A DNA stretch of 64,000 nucleotides from contig JAZUPE010000113.1 in the NCBI GenBank assembly GCA_045605025.1, forward strand, positions 1-64,000. The letters are read 5' to 3'. This DNA comes from SIG598 sp045605025 (lineage in GTDB: Bacteria > Bacillota > Clostridia > Oscillospirales > Acutalibacteraceae). Below are positions 18,309 through 27,014 of the stretch, in pieces. The translations under genes and the position numbers were made by a program. Positions within the stretch are counted from its first letter, which is position 1, and each line of letters begins with the position of its first letter. The notes beneath the pieces were generated by a model. That model was not told the DNA's origin, did not search any database, and worked only from the letters and a program-made list of their open reading frames with translations.

Positions 18309-18337
18309 AATTTATCACTATTCCGGCTGATTGTCAA
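18309..18337 (-). promoter_or_regulatory. Sigma-A-type promoter of the polysaccharide operon
   Basis: On the minus strand TTGACA (18337-18332) and TAAATT (18314-18309) are spaced by 17 nt, about 200 nt upstream of rmlA. It is the only good promoter I see for the roughly 18-kb operon. The leader has two T-rich runs close to rmlA but no stem I can pair convincingly. Confidence 0.65.
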
Positions 18338-18339
18338 TC

Positions 18340-19690
18340 TTTGCACTCGAAATAGACTGTATTTATCTTAATATGTATGAACGCAACTGCGTGTTTTCAA
18401 ATATAATATTTCTTAATCAAAATTTACCTTGCATTGCTCCGCTTTTGCTTGTTTATAAGCGGTCATGCGTACAACGATTCTGTGTTTATGTTTGCAAACG
18501 CTTCTGCCATTTTTGTAATTTATTTAGTAATGATTCCATGACCGGATGCTGTGATTTCTCCGGATGCTGCTGTTATTTGACGACTAAGATTTAAGCGGGA
18601 CAACATATCAATCTCAAATATGAGGCAGTGATCGGATGTTTTTTTGCCAATGAGTTCCGGACAGGCCCCTTGCTTTGGACGAGGATAGTGCGCATTCCGG
18701 CGATACATTTGAACAGCGCAATGAATATGAGGCAATGCGTCGCGAGTTTATGGAGGGTCATTGGATATACTTAGTCTTCAAAGATTTTTCAGCTGTGTAT
18801 AGACGTCTGTGGGTTGCAAAGAGTAGCCAACCTTCTCACTGATGAAGCTGCTCAAACTACTCTCTTGGCAGAGTATGAGCGCAAAGAAGCAGCCGGCAAG
18901 AGCTGTTGTCGAAAAGTTTAGTTCGCGTTAAGTATTGTTGTGATACAAAAAGACGATGAGTAATGGCCTCCGTGTTGGCGTACTATGGCAGGGGAAAATA
19001 ACTGCCAACAGATCAGTTACACTGAGATACCGGAACCAAAGTACCGTCACGTATTCGAGAACCACCATAAACTGATCATAGATTACCAATCTTTGCAGCT
19101 GTATGAGCACTAAGTGAATGGGCGCACTGTCTCAAACTATCGCGGTGAGAAAACATCGCAAAAACTAAACAGAGTACCGAGGGGCCTGATATGATGCTTG
19201 CTGTCTTCGGGAGGAAGCGGAGAGTCGCCAAGTTCCTGTACATCCGTGACATTATGAATCATCCACGAGAGGGAAGAAGCTCTGAAGGAAACTTAGACAA
19301 ACTGAAAAAGGAGGCAGGTCCGCGGCATGTACGGTCTGCGCAACCAGATGATATGATATTGCAGATCGTCTGAACATGCTAATCTGCGTTAACCATGCTG
19401 CAAAAACAGATATAGTTATATTTGACTATATCCTCGCAAAGGAGGAATTCGGCCGAACCGATGTAAAGTTGACAACAGTAAAAACAGAGTATACGAAGAC
19501 TATATGGATATACAGATCAGCGCAGACACTGAGTTCCTGCTGCGCAATGGTGAGTTGTCCTAAGAACCGGAGGATGTTGCTGGTTCAGGAGCAGACGCGA
19601 ACGATGCAGTGTACACGGTGTGGTTAACGCAGTCCATGAGTTGAAGAAACTTGCGGTGACCATTTTTCATAATTTTATTTGCAAGTATAT
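18340..19690. other. Gene-poor, decayed stretch
   Basis: No intact gene is supported. Short open pieces without good starts can be read on the plus strand: one at about 18,660-18,842 containing NEYEAMRREFMEGHWIYLV, and one at about 19,008-19,113 containing QQISYTEIPEPKYRHVFENH. Both are ended by stops or interrupted by frame changes. They look like remnants of one or more accessory genes; a small transposon-associated protein is possible but unproven. The stretch separates the AT-rich glycan locus from GC-rich core DNA, as expected for an old insertion boundary. Confidence 0.45.
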
Positions 19691-19691
19691 C

Positions 19692-19740
19692 GTCTCCTTT
19701 TTGACAGATAATACTATCGAAATCTGTAAACAAAGGAGAC
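19692..19740 (+). promoter_or_regulatory. Hairpin sequestering the spoVT ribosome binding site
   Basis: GTCTCCTTT (19692-19700) is perfectly complementary to AAAGGAGAC (19732-19740), which contains the spoVT Shine-Dalgarno sequence. Inside this, ACAGAT (19704-19709) pairs with ATCTGT (19722-19727) around a 12-nt loop. Folded, the leader would hide the ribosome binding site. As DNA, the same dyad could instead be an operator for SpoVT, which autoregulates in Bacillus. A TTGACA at 19701 lies in the structure but lacks a good -10. Confidence 0.6.
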
Positions 19741-19749
19741 TTATTATAT

Positions 19750-20292
19750 ATGAAAGCAACCGGAATTGTACGCCGCATCGATGACCTCGGCCGCGTGGTC
19801 ATTCCCAAGGAAATCCGCCGTACTATGCGTATTCGCGAAGGCGACCCTCTGGAGATTTACACCGATAACGACGGCGAGGTTATCTTCAAGAAGTATTCCC
19901 CCATCGGTGAACTGTCACCATATTCCGCCCAGTATGCAGACGTGATGTGCAAGAATGCCGGATATCCCGCACTGATATGCGATCGTGATCACATTGTGGC
20001 AGCGGCAGGTGTACCTCGCAAGGAGTATCTGGGACGGAGAGTATCCCATGATCTTGAAGAACTGATGGAGAACCGCCGCAGTTTTACCGTGCGTCCAGGC
20101 GACAATGCCGAACTGTACCCCGTGGAGGGGCTGGAGCGCAGGGCTGTGGTGTGTTTTCCGGTCATAGCCTCGGGTGATGTCAACGGCGCGGTGCTGCTGC
20201 TGGAAAACGATGCCGGACAGCATCCCCGTGACACAGAAATCAAGCTGGCGCAGGTGGCGGCAGGTTTCCTGGGCAAGCAGATGGAGGAATGA
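19750..20292 (+). CDS. spoVT: Stage V sporulation protein T (AbrB-family regulator)
   Basis: 180 residues. The N-terminal SpoVT/AbrB swapped-hairpin DNA-binding domain, MKATGIVRRIDDLGRVVIPK..., is almost invariant in Clostridia and Bacilli SpoVT. The C-terminal GAF-like domain (about residues 55-178) senses an unknown signal. SpoVT modulates forespore gene expression late in sporulation, so this organism belongs to a spore-forming lineage. Length is normal (about 178). The gene stands alone between a leader hairpin over its ribosome binding site and a strong terminator. Confidence 0.93.
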   Translation: MKATGIVRRIDDLGRVVIPKEIRRTMRIREGDPLEIYTDNDGEVIFKKYSPIGELSPYSAQYADVMCKNAGYPALICDRDHIVAAAGVPRKEYLGRRVSHDLEELMENRRSFTVRPGDNAELYPVEGLERRAVVCFPVIASGDVNGAVLLLENDAGQHPRDTEIKLAQVAAGFLGKQMEE

Positions 20293-20358
20293 GCCGGCAG
20301 CGGTATAGGCTGCGGTTTTCCCGCCCATGATATCCGCCGGCGAACGCGGGCGAAAAAG

Positions 20359-20400
20359 CAGCACCCTGACGCCAATCTGCGTCAGGGTGCTGTGCCGGTT
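20359..20400 (+). terminator. Intrinsic terminator after spoVT
   Basis: CAGCACCCTGACGC (20359-20372) and GCGTCAGGGTGCTG (20379-20392) form a perfect 14-bp stem with a 6-nt loop, followed by a GGTTTTGTT tract. It lies between convergent genes and may serve both. Confidence 0.85.
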
Positions 20401-20410
20401 TTGTTATTTG

Positions 20411-20962
20411 TTACAGGGTGCGGAATTCAAGAGAGTTATATTCTGCGTAGATCCTTGCGGAGGAGTCTGCCGGTCCCCATACGATAATTGAACGTAAATT
20501 ACCATCCGGATCCTGCGCGGAGTACCGGATGCAGTCGAAGTCCAGATCGGTCAGCGAACCGCGGACGGTCAGCGTTTCAAGAGCGGTGAAATTGACAAAG
20601 GCATCCAGCCCGACATGGCGAATGTCCCTGCCGATGTCAATTGCTTTGACGCGGTCGCGGAAGGCGTACCAGTCGGGCTGATGCACCCCTGCGGCATCAG
20701 CTTCGGAGAGGAGAGCCGTGTCAGGTCCCACGATCTCGCCGTCACCGTCGAATTTCAGAGTGCCGTCGGCGCGCAGTGACCATGAGATACCGTGCGCGGG
20801 ATCCTCTCCCGATTTCACAGCAGGTGACGGGCAGCACACCACGGCGATCATTATGCACAGCACCATCACTGCAGCGATGATCGCGGAGCGCTCTTTGTTA
20901 TACAAAATAAGGCTGACGACGCTGCGCAGAGCATTCCGTATGCCGGTGTTTTTCTCCTGCAT
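20411..20962 (-). CDS. Membrane-anchored protein with a leucine-rich-like repeat, function unknown
   Basis: 183 residues: a short cytoplasmic N-terminus, one membrane segment (about residues 28-46, AAVMVLCIMIAVVCC), and an extracytoplasmic part with ADGTLKFDGDGEIVG and VKAIDIGRDIRHVGLDAFVN..LETLTVRGSL, which resemble BspA/Treponema-type leucine-rich repeats of bacterial surface proteins. Only about two repeats are present. ATG 20962 is preferred because AGGAGG lies 9 nt upstream. No partner gene is adjacent and I do not recognise a function. Confidence 0.6.
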   Translation of the reverse strand: MQEKNTGIRNALRSVVSLILYNKERSAIIAAVMVLCIMIAVVCCPSPAVKSGEDPAHGISWSLRADGTLKFDGDGEIVGPDTALLSEADAAGVHQPDWYAFRDRVKAIDIGRDIRHVGLDAFVNFTALETLTVRGSLTDLDFDCIRYSAQDPDGNLRSIIVWGPADSSARIYAEYNSLEFRTL

Positions 20963-21130
20963 GTCTGAGAACCTCCTGACTGACGGCATGATAGGGATTT
21001 ACGGAACTATTTTACACCGGATCACGCCTGTTGGCAACAGTCCAGGTCATGTTTTCTCCGCTTCGGGAGAACTGTTGATTACGACGGTCGCTGCCGGTCG
21101 AAAAATACGGAAAATATGGGTAAAATATCA

Positions 21131-21159
21131 TTGATTTAACCGGATACAAACGGTATAAT
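21131..21159 (+). promoter_or_regulatory. Sigma-A-type promoter for the VanY-like gene
   Basis: TTGATT (21131-21136) and TATAAT (21154-21159) with a 17-nt spacer, 39 nt before ATG 21198. The rest of the gap from 20,963 holds nothing else I can name. Confidence 0.7.
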
Positions 21160-21197
21160 ATATTATTGTTTAATCTTGACTGCGAGGCATGTAAACT

Positions 21198-22247
21198 ATG
21201 AGAAGCAAACCCCTTCAGATCCTTCTGTTTCTGTTTACGGCAGCACTGATGACTTACATCAGCGCAGAATATATTCCAGCGCATCTGGAAAAGATCGCCA
21301 TTGACCGGCTTACTCTTTCCCGGCTGGTTGATGAATCACCGGTCAGAGCGGTCTGGCTTGACACAAGCACCTGTCTTGATCTGGAAATTTCCCCCGTGGA
21401 CAAGGAGTGTTCCGTTGCTTGGAAAAGCGGGGATGAATCCATCGTTTCGGTGAATGACCGCGGCGTTATGACCGGACACGCGCTGGGCAGCGCGATTGTT
21501 ACCGTCACCGCCGACAGCGGAGCCAGTCTTTCCATGAATGTTGAAGTAATCCGCAAGCCGGTGCCTTCCGGATCCGATCTTCCGCAGGTATATCATGAGA
21601 TTCCCATCGTTGCCAACGGTCACACTCCCATCGGTGCCGACTATATTCCTGACGAACTGGTGAGCATTCCTTCTTATCTCAGGGTCAACAAGAACGGTAT
21701 GAAAATGACCCGTGAAACGCTGGAAGCCTATTCCGCTATGGCGCAGGATGCCGAGCGTGCTACCGGACAGGCTCTCATGGTCATCAGCGGATACCGCAGC
21801 TATGAAACCCAGAAGCGCCTTTACGATGAGGACGTGGATTATTACATGAGGCGGGGCTATTCCCGCGAGCGGGCTCAGGAAATGACCGAGCGCACCACCA
21901 ACAAGCCGGGCTGCTCCGAACATCAGCTGGGCAACTCCATCGACATCGGCACCGGTCCTTCTCTGCAGTATGATTTCCTTTACACCCGTGCGGGTGCGTG
22001 GGTCACAGCGCATGCCCACGAATACGGCTTCATTCTGCGCTATCCCGCCGACAAGGTGGAAAAGACCACCATCGATTACGAAGCATGGCACTTCCGCTAT
22101 GTGGGAAGGGATCACGCAAAGTATATCTATGAGCACGGTCTGTGTCTTGAGGAGTACATCGAGCTGCTCTACGAGGCAAACATCGCCGCTGAAGAATACG
22201 CCAAGACCATTACCGCCACCGAATATCTGGCTTCCACGGTCAACTGA
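21198..22247 (+). CDS. D-alanyl-D-alanine carboxypeptidase, VanY/M15B type, with a Big2-like domain
   Basis: 349 residues. An N-terminal membrane/signal segment (about 5-25) is followed by a Big2-like Ig domain (about 50-115, ending GHALGSAIVTVTADSG) and an M15B peptidase domain (about 150-310). The zinc and active-site motifs are present: SGYRSYETQ, SEHQLGNSIDIG (HxxxxxxD) and EAWHFRYVG (ExxH). It trims the terminal D-Ala of peptidoglycan stem peptides outside the cell. A promoter precedes it. The gap to argS (about 100 nt) has no clear terminator, so read-through is possible. Confidence 0.88.
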   Translation: MRSKPLQILLFLFTAALMTYISAEYIPAHLEKIAIDRLTLSRLVDESPVRAVWLDTSTCLDLEISPVDKECSVAWKSGDESIVSVNDRGVMTGHALGSAIVTVTADSGASLSMNVEVIRKPVPSGSDLPQVYHEIPIVANGHTPIGADYIPDELVSIPSYLRVNKNGMKMTRETLEAYSAMAQDAERATGQALMVISGYRSYETQKRLYDEDVDYYMRRGYSRERAQEMTERTTNKPGCSEHQLGNSIDIGTGPSLQYDFLYTRAGAWVTAHAHEYGFILRYPADKVEKTTIDYEAWHFRYVGRDHAKYIYEHGLCLEEYIELLYEANIAAEEYAKTITATEYLASTVN

Positions 22248-22346
22248 CGGACATGAGGCCTCCGGAGCGTATTATCTGGATTGTATATTACAAAAAGCTG
22301 CGGCATAAGCAACGTAAATACCCTTTGATTGAAAGGAATATATATC

Positions 22347-24041
22347 ATGGACATGAAAAAGACCATTCACGAAATCATTCTTAACGCACTGGGAAGCGCG
22401 CTGAGCGAGGGCGACCTGCCTGCCGAGCCTATCCCTGCCTTTGTGGTGGAGCAGCCCGGCGATCCCGTTCACGGCGACTTTGCCTGCAACGCTGCTATGG
22501 TGTCCGCCCGTGCCTTCAAGAAGGCTCCCCGTGCCATTGCCGAGACCATCGTAAAGCACATCAACCTCGAGGGCACCGCCCTTGAGCGTGTGGAGATTGC
22601 CGGCCCCGGTTTCATCAACTTCTACGCCAGCCCCGCCTACTTCGCGGGTATTCTGGACGAGGTGCAGAAGCAGGGCGGGGACTACGGCTGCTCCGACGCC
22701 GGCAAGGGTCAGCGCGTGCTGCTGGAGTACGTCTCCGCAAACCCCACCGGCCCCATGCATCTGGGCAACGCGCGCGGCGGCGCGCTGGGTGACAGCCTTG
22801 CCTCCATCATGCGCGCGGCAGGCTACTACGTTGAGCGCGAGTTCTATGTAAACGACGCCGGCAACCAGATCGAAAAGTTTGCCCTGTCCCTTGACATCCG
22901 CTATCAGCAGCTCATCAAGGGCGAGGACGCTGTGGAGATGCCCGAGGATTCCTATCACGGCGAGGACATCATCGACCATGCCAAGGGCTTCCGCGCCAAA
23001 TACGGCGATGAGTGGCTGGATAAGCCCGAAAAGGAACGCCGCGCCGAAATGGTCAAATTCGCCCTGCCCCTGAACATCGAGCGCATGAAGCAGGATCTGG
23101 GCAAATATCACATCGTATACGACAACTGGTTCTTTGAGAGCCTGCTCCATAATGAGGGCGAAGTCAAGGCGGTCATCGACGGTCTGACCGAGCGCGGCCT
23201 TACATACGAAAAGGACGGCGCGATCTGGTACAAGGCCACCGAGTTCGGCGGCGAAAAGGACGAGGTCCTCGTGCGCAACAACGGAATTCCCACCTATTTT
23301 GCCGCTGACATCGCCTACCACCGCAACAAGTTCCTCACCAGAGGCTTTGACGTGTGCATCAACGTCTGGGGTGCCGACCATCACGGTCACGTCGCCCGTC
23401 TGCGCGGCGCAATGGACGCCATCGGTCTGGACGGCTCCAAGCTGGAAATCGTTCTGATCCAGCTGGTCAACCTGATGTCCGGCGGCGAGCGCGTGCGCAT
23501 GAGCAAGCGTACCGGCAAGGCCATTCAGCTGGCCGACCTGCTGGACGAGGTTCCCGTGGACGCTGCCCGTCTGTTCTTTGCCCAGCGTGAGTCCACCTCC
23601 AAGATGGACTTCGACCTTGAACTGGCTGTGCAGCAGAACTCCCAGAACCCCGTCTACTACGTCCAGTACGCCCATGCCCGTATCTGCTCCATCTTCCGCA
23701 AGTACGAAGAAAAGGGCGGAAAGTTCGTTCCTGCCGACATGGCAGCCCTGCAGCGTCTGGGCGAGGCCTCCGAGCTGGAGCTCATCCGCCACATCGCCGC
23801 GTTCCCCGAGGTGATCGCCGACGCAGCCGCCGATCGCGAGCCGGCTCCCATAGTCCGCTACACCATTGAGCTTGCCTCCAAGTTCCACAAGGCATACAAC
23901 GACTGCCGCATCATCAGCGACGACGAGCAGCTCACTCAGGCCCGTCTGACCATGTGCGACTGCGCACGCAAGGTCATCGCCAATGCTCTTGCCATGCTGC
24001 AGATCAGCGCGCCCGAGCGTATGGAGGAATCGGACGCATAA
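22347..24041 (+). CDS. argS: Arginyl-tRNA synthetase
   Basis: 564 residues of a class I synthetase charging tRNA-Arg. The order is the N-terminal Add1 domain, YVSANPTGPMHLGNARGG (HIGH-like HLGN), the catalytic core, VRMSKRTGKA (KMSKS-like) and a C-terminal DALR anticodon-binding domain ending near SAPERMEE. ATG 22347 is chosen because the GAAAGGAA site sits about 10 nt upstream; the TTG 18 nt earlier overlaps that site. Codon usage is strongly biased to C-ending codons, as in highly expressed genes, which also produces long meaningless frames on the opposite strand. Confidence 0.95.
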   Translation: MDMKKTIHEIILNALGSALSEGDLPAEPIPAFVVEQPGDPVHGDFACNAAMVSARAFKKAPRAIAETIVKHINLEGTALERVEIAGPGFINFYASPAYFAGILDEVQKQGGDYGCSDAGKGQRVLLEYVSANPTGPMHLGNARGGALGDSLASIMRAAGYYVEREFYVNDAGNQIEKFALSLDIRYQQLIKGEDAVEMPEDSYHGEDIIDHAKGFRAKYGDEWLDKPEKERRAEMVKFALPLNIERMKQDLGKYHIVYDNWFFESLLHNEGEVKAVIDGLTERGLTYEKDGAIWYKATEFGGEKDEVLVRNNGIPTYFAADIAYHRNKFLTRGFDVCINVWGADHHGHVARLRGAMDAIGLDGSKLEIVLIQLVNLMSGGERVRMSKRTGKAIQLADLLDEVPVDAARLFFAQRESTSKMDFDLELAVQQNSQNPVYYVQYAHARICSIFRKYEEKGGKFVPADMAALQRLGEASELELIRHIAAFPEVIADAAADREPAPIVRYTIELASKFHKAYNDCRIISDDEQLTQARLTMCDCARKVIANALAMLQISAPERMEESDA

Positions 24042-24058
24042 GTAAATATGCAGATTTT

Positions 24059-24098
24059 CGCCGCCGCGGAAGGGCTTTCTGCGGCGGCGCAGTTATTG
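24059..24098 (+). terminator. GC-rich hairpin after argS, probable terminator
   Basis: CGCCGCCGC (24059-24067) pairs with GCGGCGGCG (24081-24089). The following tract CAGTTATTGTG is only weakly T-rich, so termination may be partial. Confidence 0.6.
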
Positions 24099-24108
24099 TG
24101 ACACAGGA

Positions 24109-24600
24109 ATGTTGATGGAAACCATGAAAAAAGACTGGCTTTTTTCCGATGAAAAACACATATGCAGCCTGCGCGCCGCAGGTGTGCTGATACGGAATGG
24201 AAAAATACTTGTGCAGCGAGAAAAGGACGGCAGCGAATACGCGCTCCCCGGCGGTCATGTGCAGATCGGCGAGCGGCTGGAGGACTGCCTTATCCGTGAA
24301 CTGCACGAGGAAACGGGAATATCTGCCCGGTGCCTCCGCATGCTGTGGAGCGAGGAATGCTTCTGGCAGTGGAACGGCAGACAGGCACACAACATCACGT
24401 TTTACTTCCTGACGGAGCTGACGGACGGCTCTCCTCTCCCCGAAGAAAGCGGATTTACCCAGCAGAAGGACAACAGCAATGTGGTATTCGGCTGGTTGCC
24501 GGTTGACGAGCTGGCGAATGTGACCGTCTATCCGGAATTCATCAAAGAGGAGATTTTCCGGCTTGACGAGCCTGTGAAGCACTTCGTTTCCAGGGGGTAA
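24109..24600 (+). CDS. Nudix hydrolase
   Basis: About 161-163 residues. GGHVQIGERLEDCLIRELHE followed by ETGI (about residues 48-71) is a complete Nudix box (GX5EX7REUXEEXGU), the metal site for hydrolysing nucleoside-diphosphate-linked compounds. Several starts are possible (ATG 24109, 24115 and 24124); AGGA at 24104-24107 fits 24115 best. The gene sits 60 nt upstream of folP. One Nudix enzyme acts in folate synthesis as dihydroneopterin triphosphate pyrophosphatase, so a role there is conceivable, but the sequence resembles general MutT-like enzymes and no specificity can be assigned. Confidence 0.88.
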   Translation: MLMETMKKDWLFSDEKHICSLRAAGVLIRNGKILVQREKDGSEYALPGGHVQIGERLEDCLIRELHEETGISARCLRMLWSEECFWQWNGRQAHNITFYFLTELTDGSPLPEESGFTQQKDNSNVVFGWLPVDELANVTVYPEFIKEEIFRLDEPVKHFVSRG

Positions 24601-24661
24601 TCGTATAATCTGCTGCAAATATTACACACTGTATTGAAAATCGGCGCAGGAGGTGGCTGAA

Positions 24662-25483
24662 ATGCTATGGAAATGCCGAGATAAATCCATCGACCTTCAT
24701 CAGCCGCCCCTACGTGCGGCGGTGATGGGTATCGTCAATCTCACTCCCGATTCCTTTTCCGACGGCGGAATGCTGTCCGATGCGGAATCGGCGGTGGAAC
24801 ATATCCTTGCGCTGGCGCGGCTGGGCTGCGCGGTGGCGGACATCGGCGGACAGTCCACCCGACCGGGACACACCGCCATCTCCCACGAGGAGGAATGGCG
24901 GCGCATCCGCCCAACCCTGGAGCTTCTCAGGACAATGAGGGGCGAGGGCATTCCCCTGCCGCTGATATCGGTGGACACCTATTATCCCGAGGTGGCGCGG
25001 GCGGCTCTGGAGCACGGCGCGGACATCATCAACGATGTCACAGGCTTTGCTCACCCCGATATGCGCAGGATCGTCGCGGAGTACGGTGCCGGCTGCGTGA
25101 TAATGCACAGCGGGGACATCACCGGCTGCGGCGATCCCGTTTCTGCCGTCAGGGATTTTTTCACCCGACGAGTGGAACAGTGCGTGAATGACGGCATCGA
25201 CCGCCGGTGCATCTGCCTTGACTGCGGAATAGGCTTCGGCAAGACCCGTGAGCAGGAGGTGGAGCTGCTGCGGCGCATGGGCGAGTGCCGTGTTGACGGA
25301 CTGCCTCTGCTGGCGGCGGCATCACGCAAGCGTGTCATTGCCTACATGACGGGCATCGACCTGCCGCCCCGTGAGAGGGACGAAGCCACCCACGCCGCTC
25401 ATCTGACGGCGGTGGAGGCAGGCGCGGATATGGTGCGCGTCCACGACGCGGAGGGTGCCTGCGCGTCGCTGAAAATCGAATGA
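24662..25483 (+). CDS. folP: Dihydropteroate synthase
   Basis: 273 residues of a TIM-barrel enzyme joining p-aminobenzoate to 6-hydroxymethyl-dihydropterin diphosphate. The signatures are in order: MGIVNLTPDSFSDGG, ADIGGQSTRPG, ISVDTYYP, DIINDVTGF, DCGIGFGKT, LLAAASRKR and VRVHD. ATG 24662 follows AGGAGG by 8 nt; the GTG at 24653 overlaps that site. No other folate genes (folE, folB, folK) are adjacent, so the pathway is either dispersed or completed elsewhere. It ends in a strong terminator. Confidence 0.94.
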   Translation: MLWKCRDKSIDLHQPPLRAAVMGIVNLTPDSFSDGGMLSDAESAVEHILALARLGCAVADIGGQSTRPGHTAISHEEEWRRIRPTLELLRTMRGEGIPLPLISVDTYYPEVARAALEHGADIINDVTGFAHPDMRRIVAEYGAGCVIMHSGDITGCGDPVSAVRDFFTRRVEQCVNDGIDRRCICLDCGIGFGKTREQEVELLRRMGECRVDGLPLLAAASRKRVIAYMTGIDLPPRERDEATHAAHLTAVEAGADMVRVHDAEGACASLKIE

Positions 25484-25486
25484 AAA

Positions 25487-25533
25487 ACGCTCCGCAGCAG
25501 GCAGCAAACCTGTTGCGGAGCGTTGCGTTTTTT
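25487..25533 (+). terminator. Intrinsic terminator after folP
   Basis: ACGCTCCGCAGCAGG (25487-25501) and CCTGTTGCGGAGCGT (25509-25523), 15-bp stem with one wobble, followed by GCGTTTTTT. It starts just after the folP stop and lies between convergent genes. Confidence 0.85.
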
Positions 25534-25542
25534 GGTGGTGTA

Positions 25543-26490
25543 TCAGAAACCTGCCTTCTCTATGGCGAGCACCAGATTTCTGCCGTAGATCTCCATGCCC
25601 AGCGCGTTGGGATGCAGGTTGTCGAGGAAATACTCGGACAGGTGGGGCACCAGCGAAAATCCGTCCACCACGGTGATGTTAGCGTAGCGCTGACAGATTT
25701 TCTTCAGCTCCCGGCAGAAGCGTTCCAGCGTGGGCTGACCGCCGGGGCAGTCGCCGCGCCAGATGGGAGTGATGGTCAGCACGGGAGTGTCGCCGTACAG
25801 CTCATGGAGCAGGGCGTAGTATTCCTCGATGCCGGTCATGTCCTCGTCACCGAACTGGTTGGTGCCCATGGAGATGACTATCTTCTCGGGATCGAAGCCC
25901 TCGGGGCGCTCAAGGGCGTTCTTGTCATAGACATAGCCGCCGATGCCCTGATTGACGATATCCCAGCCAAGCAGCCGGTTGGCTACGCTGACGTAGGTGT
26001 GCGCCGAGCGCAGGGGACCGAAGCCCTGAGTGATGGAGTCACCCATCCACAGCACACGGGGACCTTTCTTCGCCGGAGCGTATTCGCCGCCGATGGATGC
26101 ATTGCGCAGCAGCACCGTCGCGTCGGCGGGCAGATACAGTACCACGCTCTTGCTTCCCGCAGGCAGCTCAAAGCTGAGAGTGCCTTCGTCGGGGAGATCC
26201 CTGACGTAGCGTATGTCGGTTATCATGCCGTCCAGCATCAGCTCAAAGGAATCCTCCGAGCCTTTCCATATGATTTTGTAGTCCAGAGAGAACTTTTCCG
26301 CTTCGGTGGTGAATTCAATGGTCTTTGCGGTGGAAGCGTCGCACCGCTCAAACCAGAAATCGCTGGCCTTCCGGAAGTATTCCATGCGGGATTCCGGATA
26401 CTGGAACGCCTGCAGCCAGCCGTCCTCAGTCTCAGCAAAATGCATTGCGCCGAAATAGATATCACGAAGCTGTGTGTTGGTAAGTATCAT
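25543..26490 (-). CDS. SGNH/GDSL-family esterase, two-domain
   Basis: 315 residues without a signal peptide. The N-terminal beta-rich domain (about 1-135) precedes an SGNH hydrolase domain with WMGDSITQGFG (catalytic Ser, block I), a conserved Gly (NQGIGG, block II), GTNQ (block III Asn) and DNLHPNALG (block V Asp and His). This layout is typical of carbohydrate deacetylases of the CE2/CE3-like type that remove acetyl groups from xylan or other glycans, but the substrate is not shown by sequence. The gene follows the GNAT gene on the same strand by 77 nt. Confidence 0.83.
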   Translation of the reverse strand: MILTNTQLRDIYFGAMHFAETEDGWLQAFQYPESRMEYFRKASDFWFERCDASTAKTIEFTTEAEKFSLDYKIIWKGSEDSFELMLDGMITDIRYVRDLPDEGTLSFELPAGSKSVVLYLPADATVLLRNASIGGEYAPAKKGPRVLWMGDSITQGFGPLRSAHTYVSVANRLLGWDIVNQGIGGYVYDKNALERPEGFDPEKIVISMGTNQFGDEDMTGIEEYYALLHELYGDTPVLTITPIWRGDCPGGQPTLERFCRELKKICQRYANITVVDGFSLVPHLSEYFLDNLHPNALGMEIYGRNLVLAIEKAGF

Positions 26491-26567
26491 GATCAGGTAC
26501 CTTTCTCTGTGTGCGGTATTGATGCGGCAGACGGACTGCCGGTTCTATTATACAGAAAGCGGGGCGT

Positions 26568-27014
26568 TTACACCAGCATTTTCTTAAAATTGAGCTGTTC
26601 CTTTCCGCCGGTGTATCCGCAGCGGCGGTAGAATTCGTGAGCGGCAGTGCGTGTCGCGCCGGATACCAGCCGCACGCCAGCGCAGCCGTCACAGAGCGCC
26701 CAGTCCTCCACCGCTTTCAGCAGGGCGGCGCCGATGCCCTTGCGTTTGTGCTCCGCGCTGACGGCGATGCCCATAATGTTCTTCATGGGGTCGGCGTACA
26801 GCAGTTCATAGTGCTGGGCGTGGACGTAGCCCGCAACCTCTCCTTCAGCTTCCGCTACAAATATCCGGTCGACGGGGGAAGACAGCAGCTGCTCAAGCCG
26901 CTCTGCGGCAAGCACTGGCGGATAGTCGTAGCCCATCTCGTCCCGGTTGAGCCGGCACAGGGCAGCAGCATCACTGACAACAGCAATTCTGATTATGTGT
27001 TCATCGTTATTCAT
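26568..27014 (-). CDS. GNAT-family N-acetyltransferase
   Basis: 148 residues of the GNAT fold: IRIAVVSDAAALCRLN at the start, FVAEAEGEVAGYVHAQ, then the acetyl-CoA loop IMGIAVSAEHKRKGIGAALL (R/Q-x-x-G-x-G/A) and ATRTAAHEFYRRCGYT near the end. The substrate is unknown. The ATG (27014) overlaps the TGA of a truncated upstream frame by four bases, which suggests it was once the second gene of an operon. Confidence 0.87.
   Translation of the reverse strand: MNNDEHIIRIAVVSDAAALCRLNRDEMGYDYPPVLAAERLEQLLSSPVDRIFVAEAEGEVAGYVHAQHYELLYADPMKNIMGIAVSAEHKRKGIGAALLKAVEDWALCDGCAGVRLVSGATRTAAHEFYRRCGYTGGKEQLNFKKMLV

Noticed and set aside
19191..19627. Two adjacent plus-strand frames of 60 and 83 codons before spoVT
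   Set aside because: No ribosome binding sites, no recognisable motifs, and they lie in a stretch full of interrupted frames.
22248..22346. T-box or other leader before argS
   Set aside because: The gap is under 100 nt and no T-box motif or antiterminator pairing is visible.
22272..23888. Long minus-strand frame opposite argS, and similar ones opposite the CotH gene (31316-33145) and the Hsp70 gene (59587-61320, plus strand)
   Set aside because: All are opposite genes with clear family motifs, have unnatural composition and no initiation signals.
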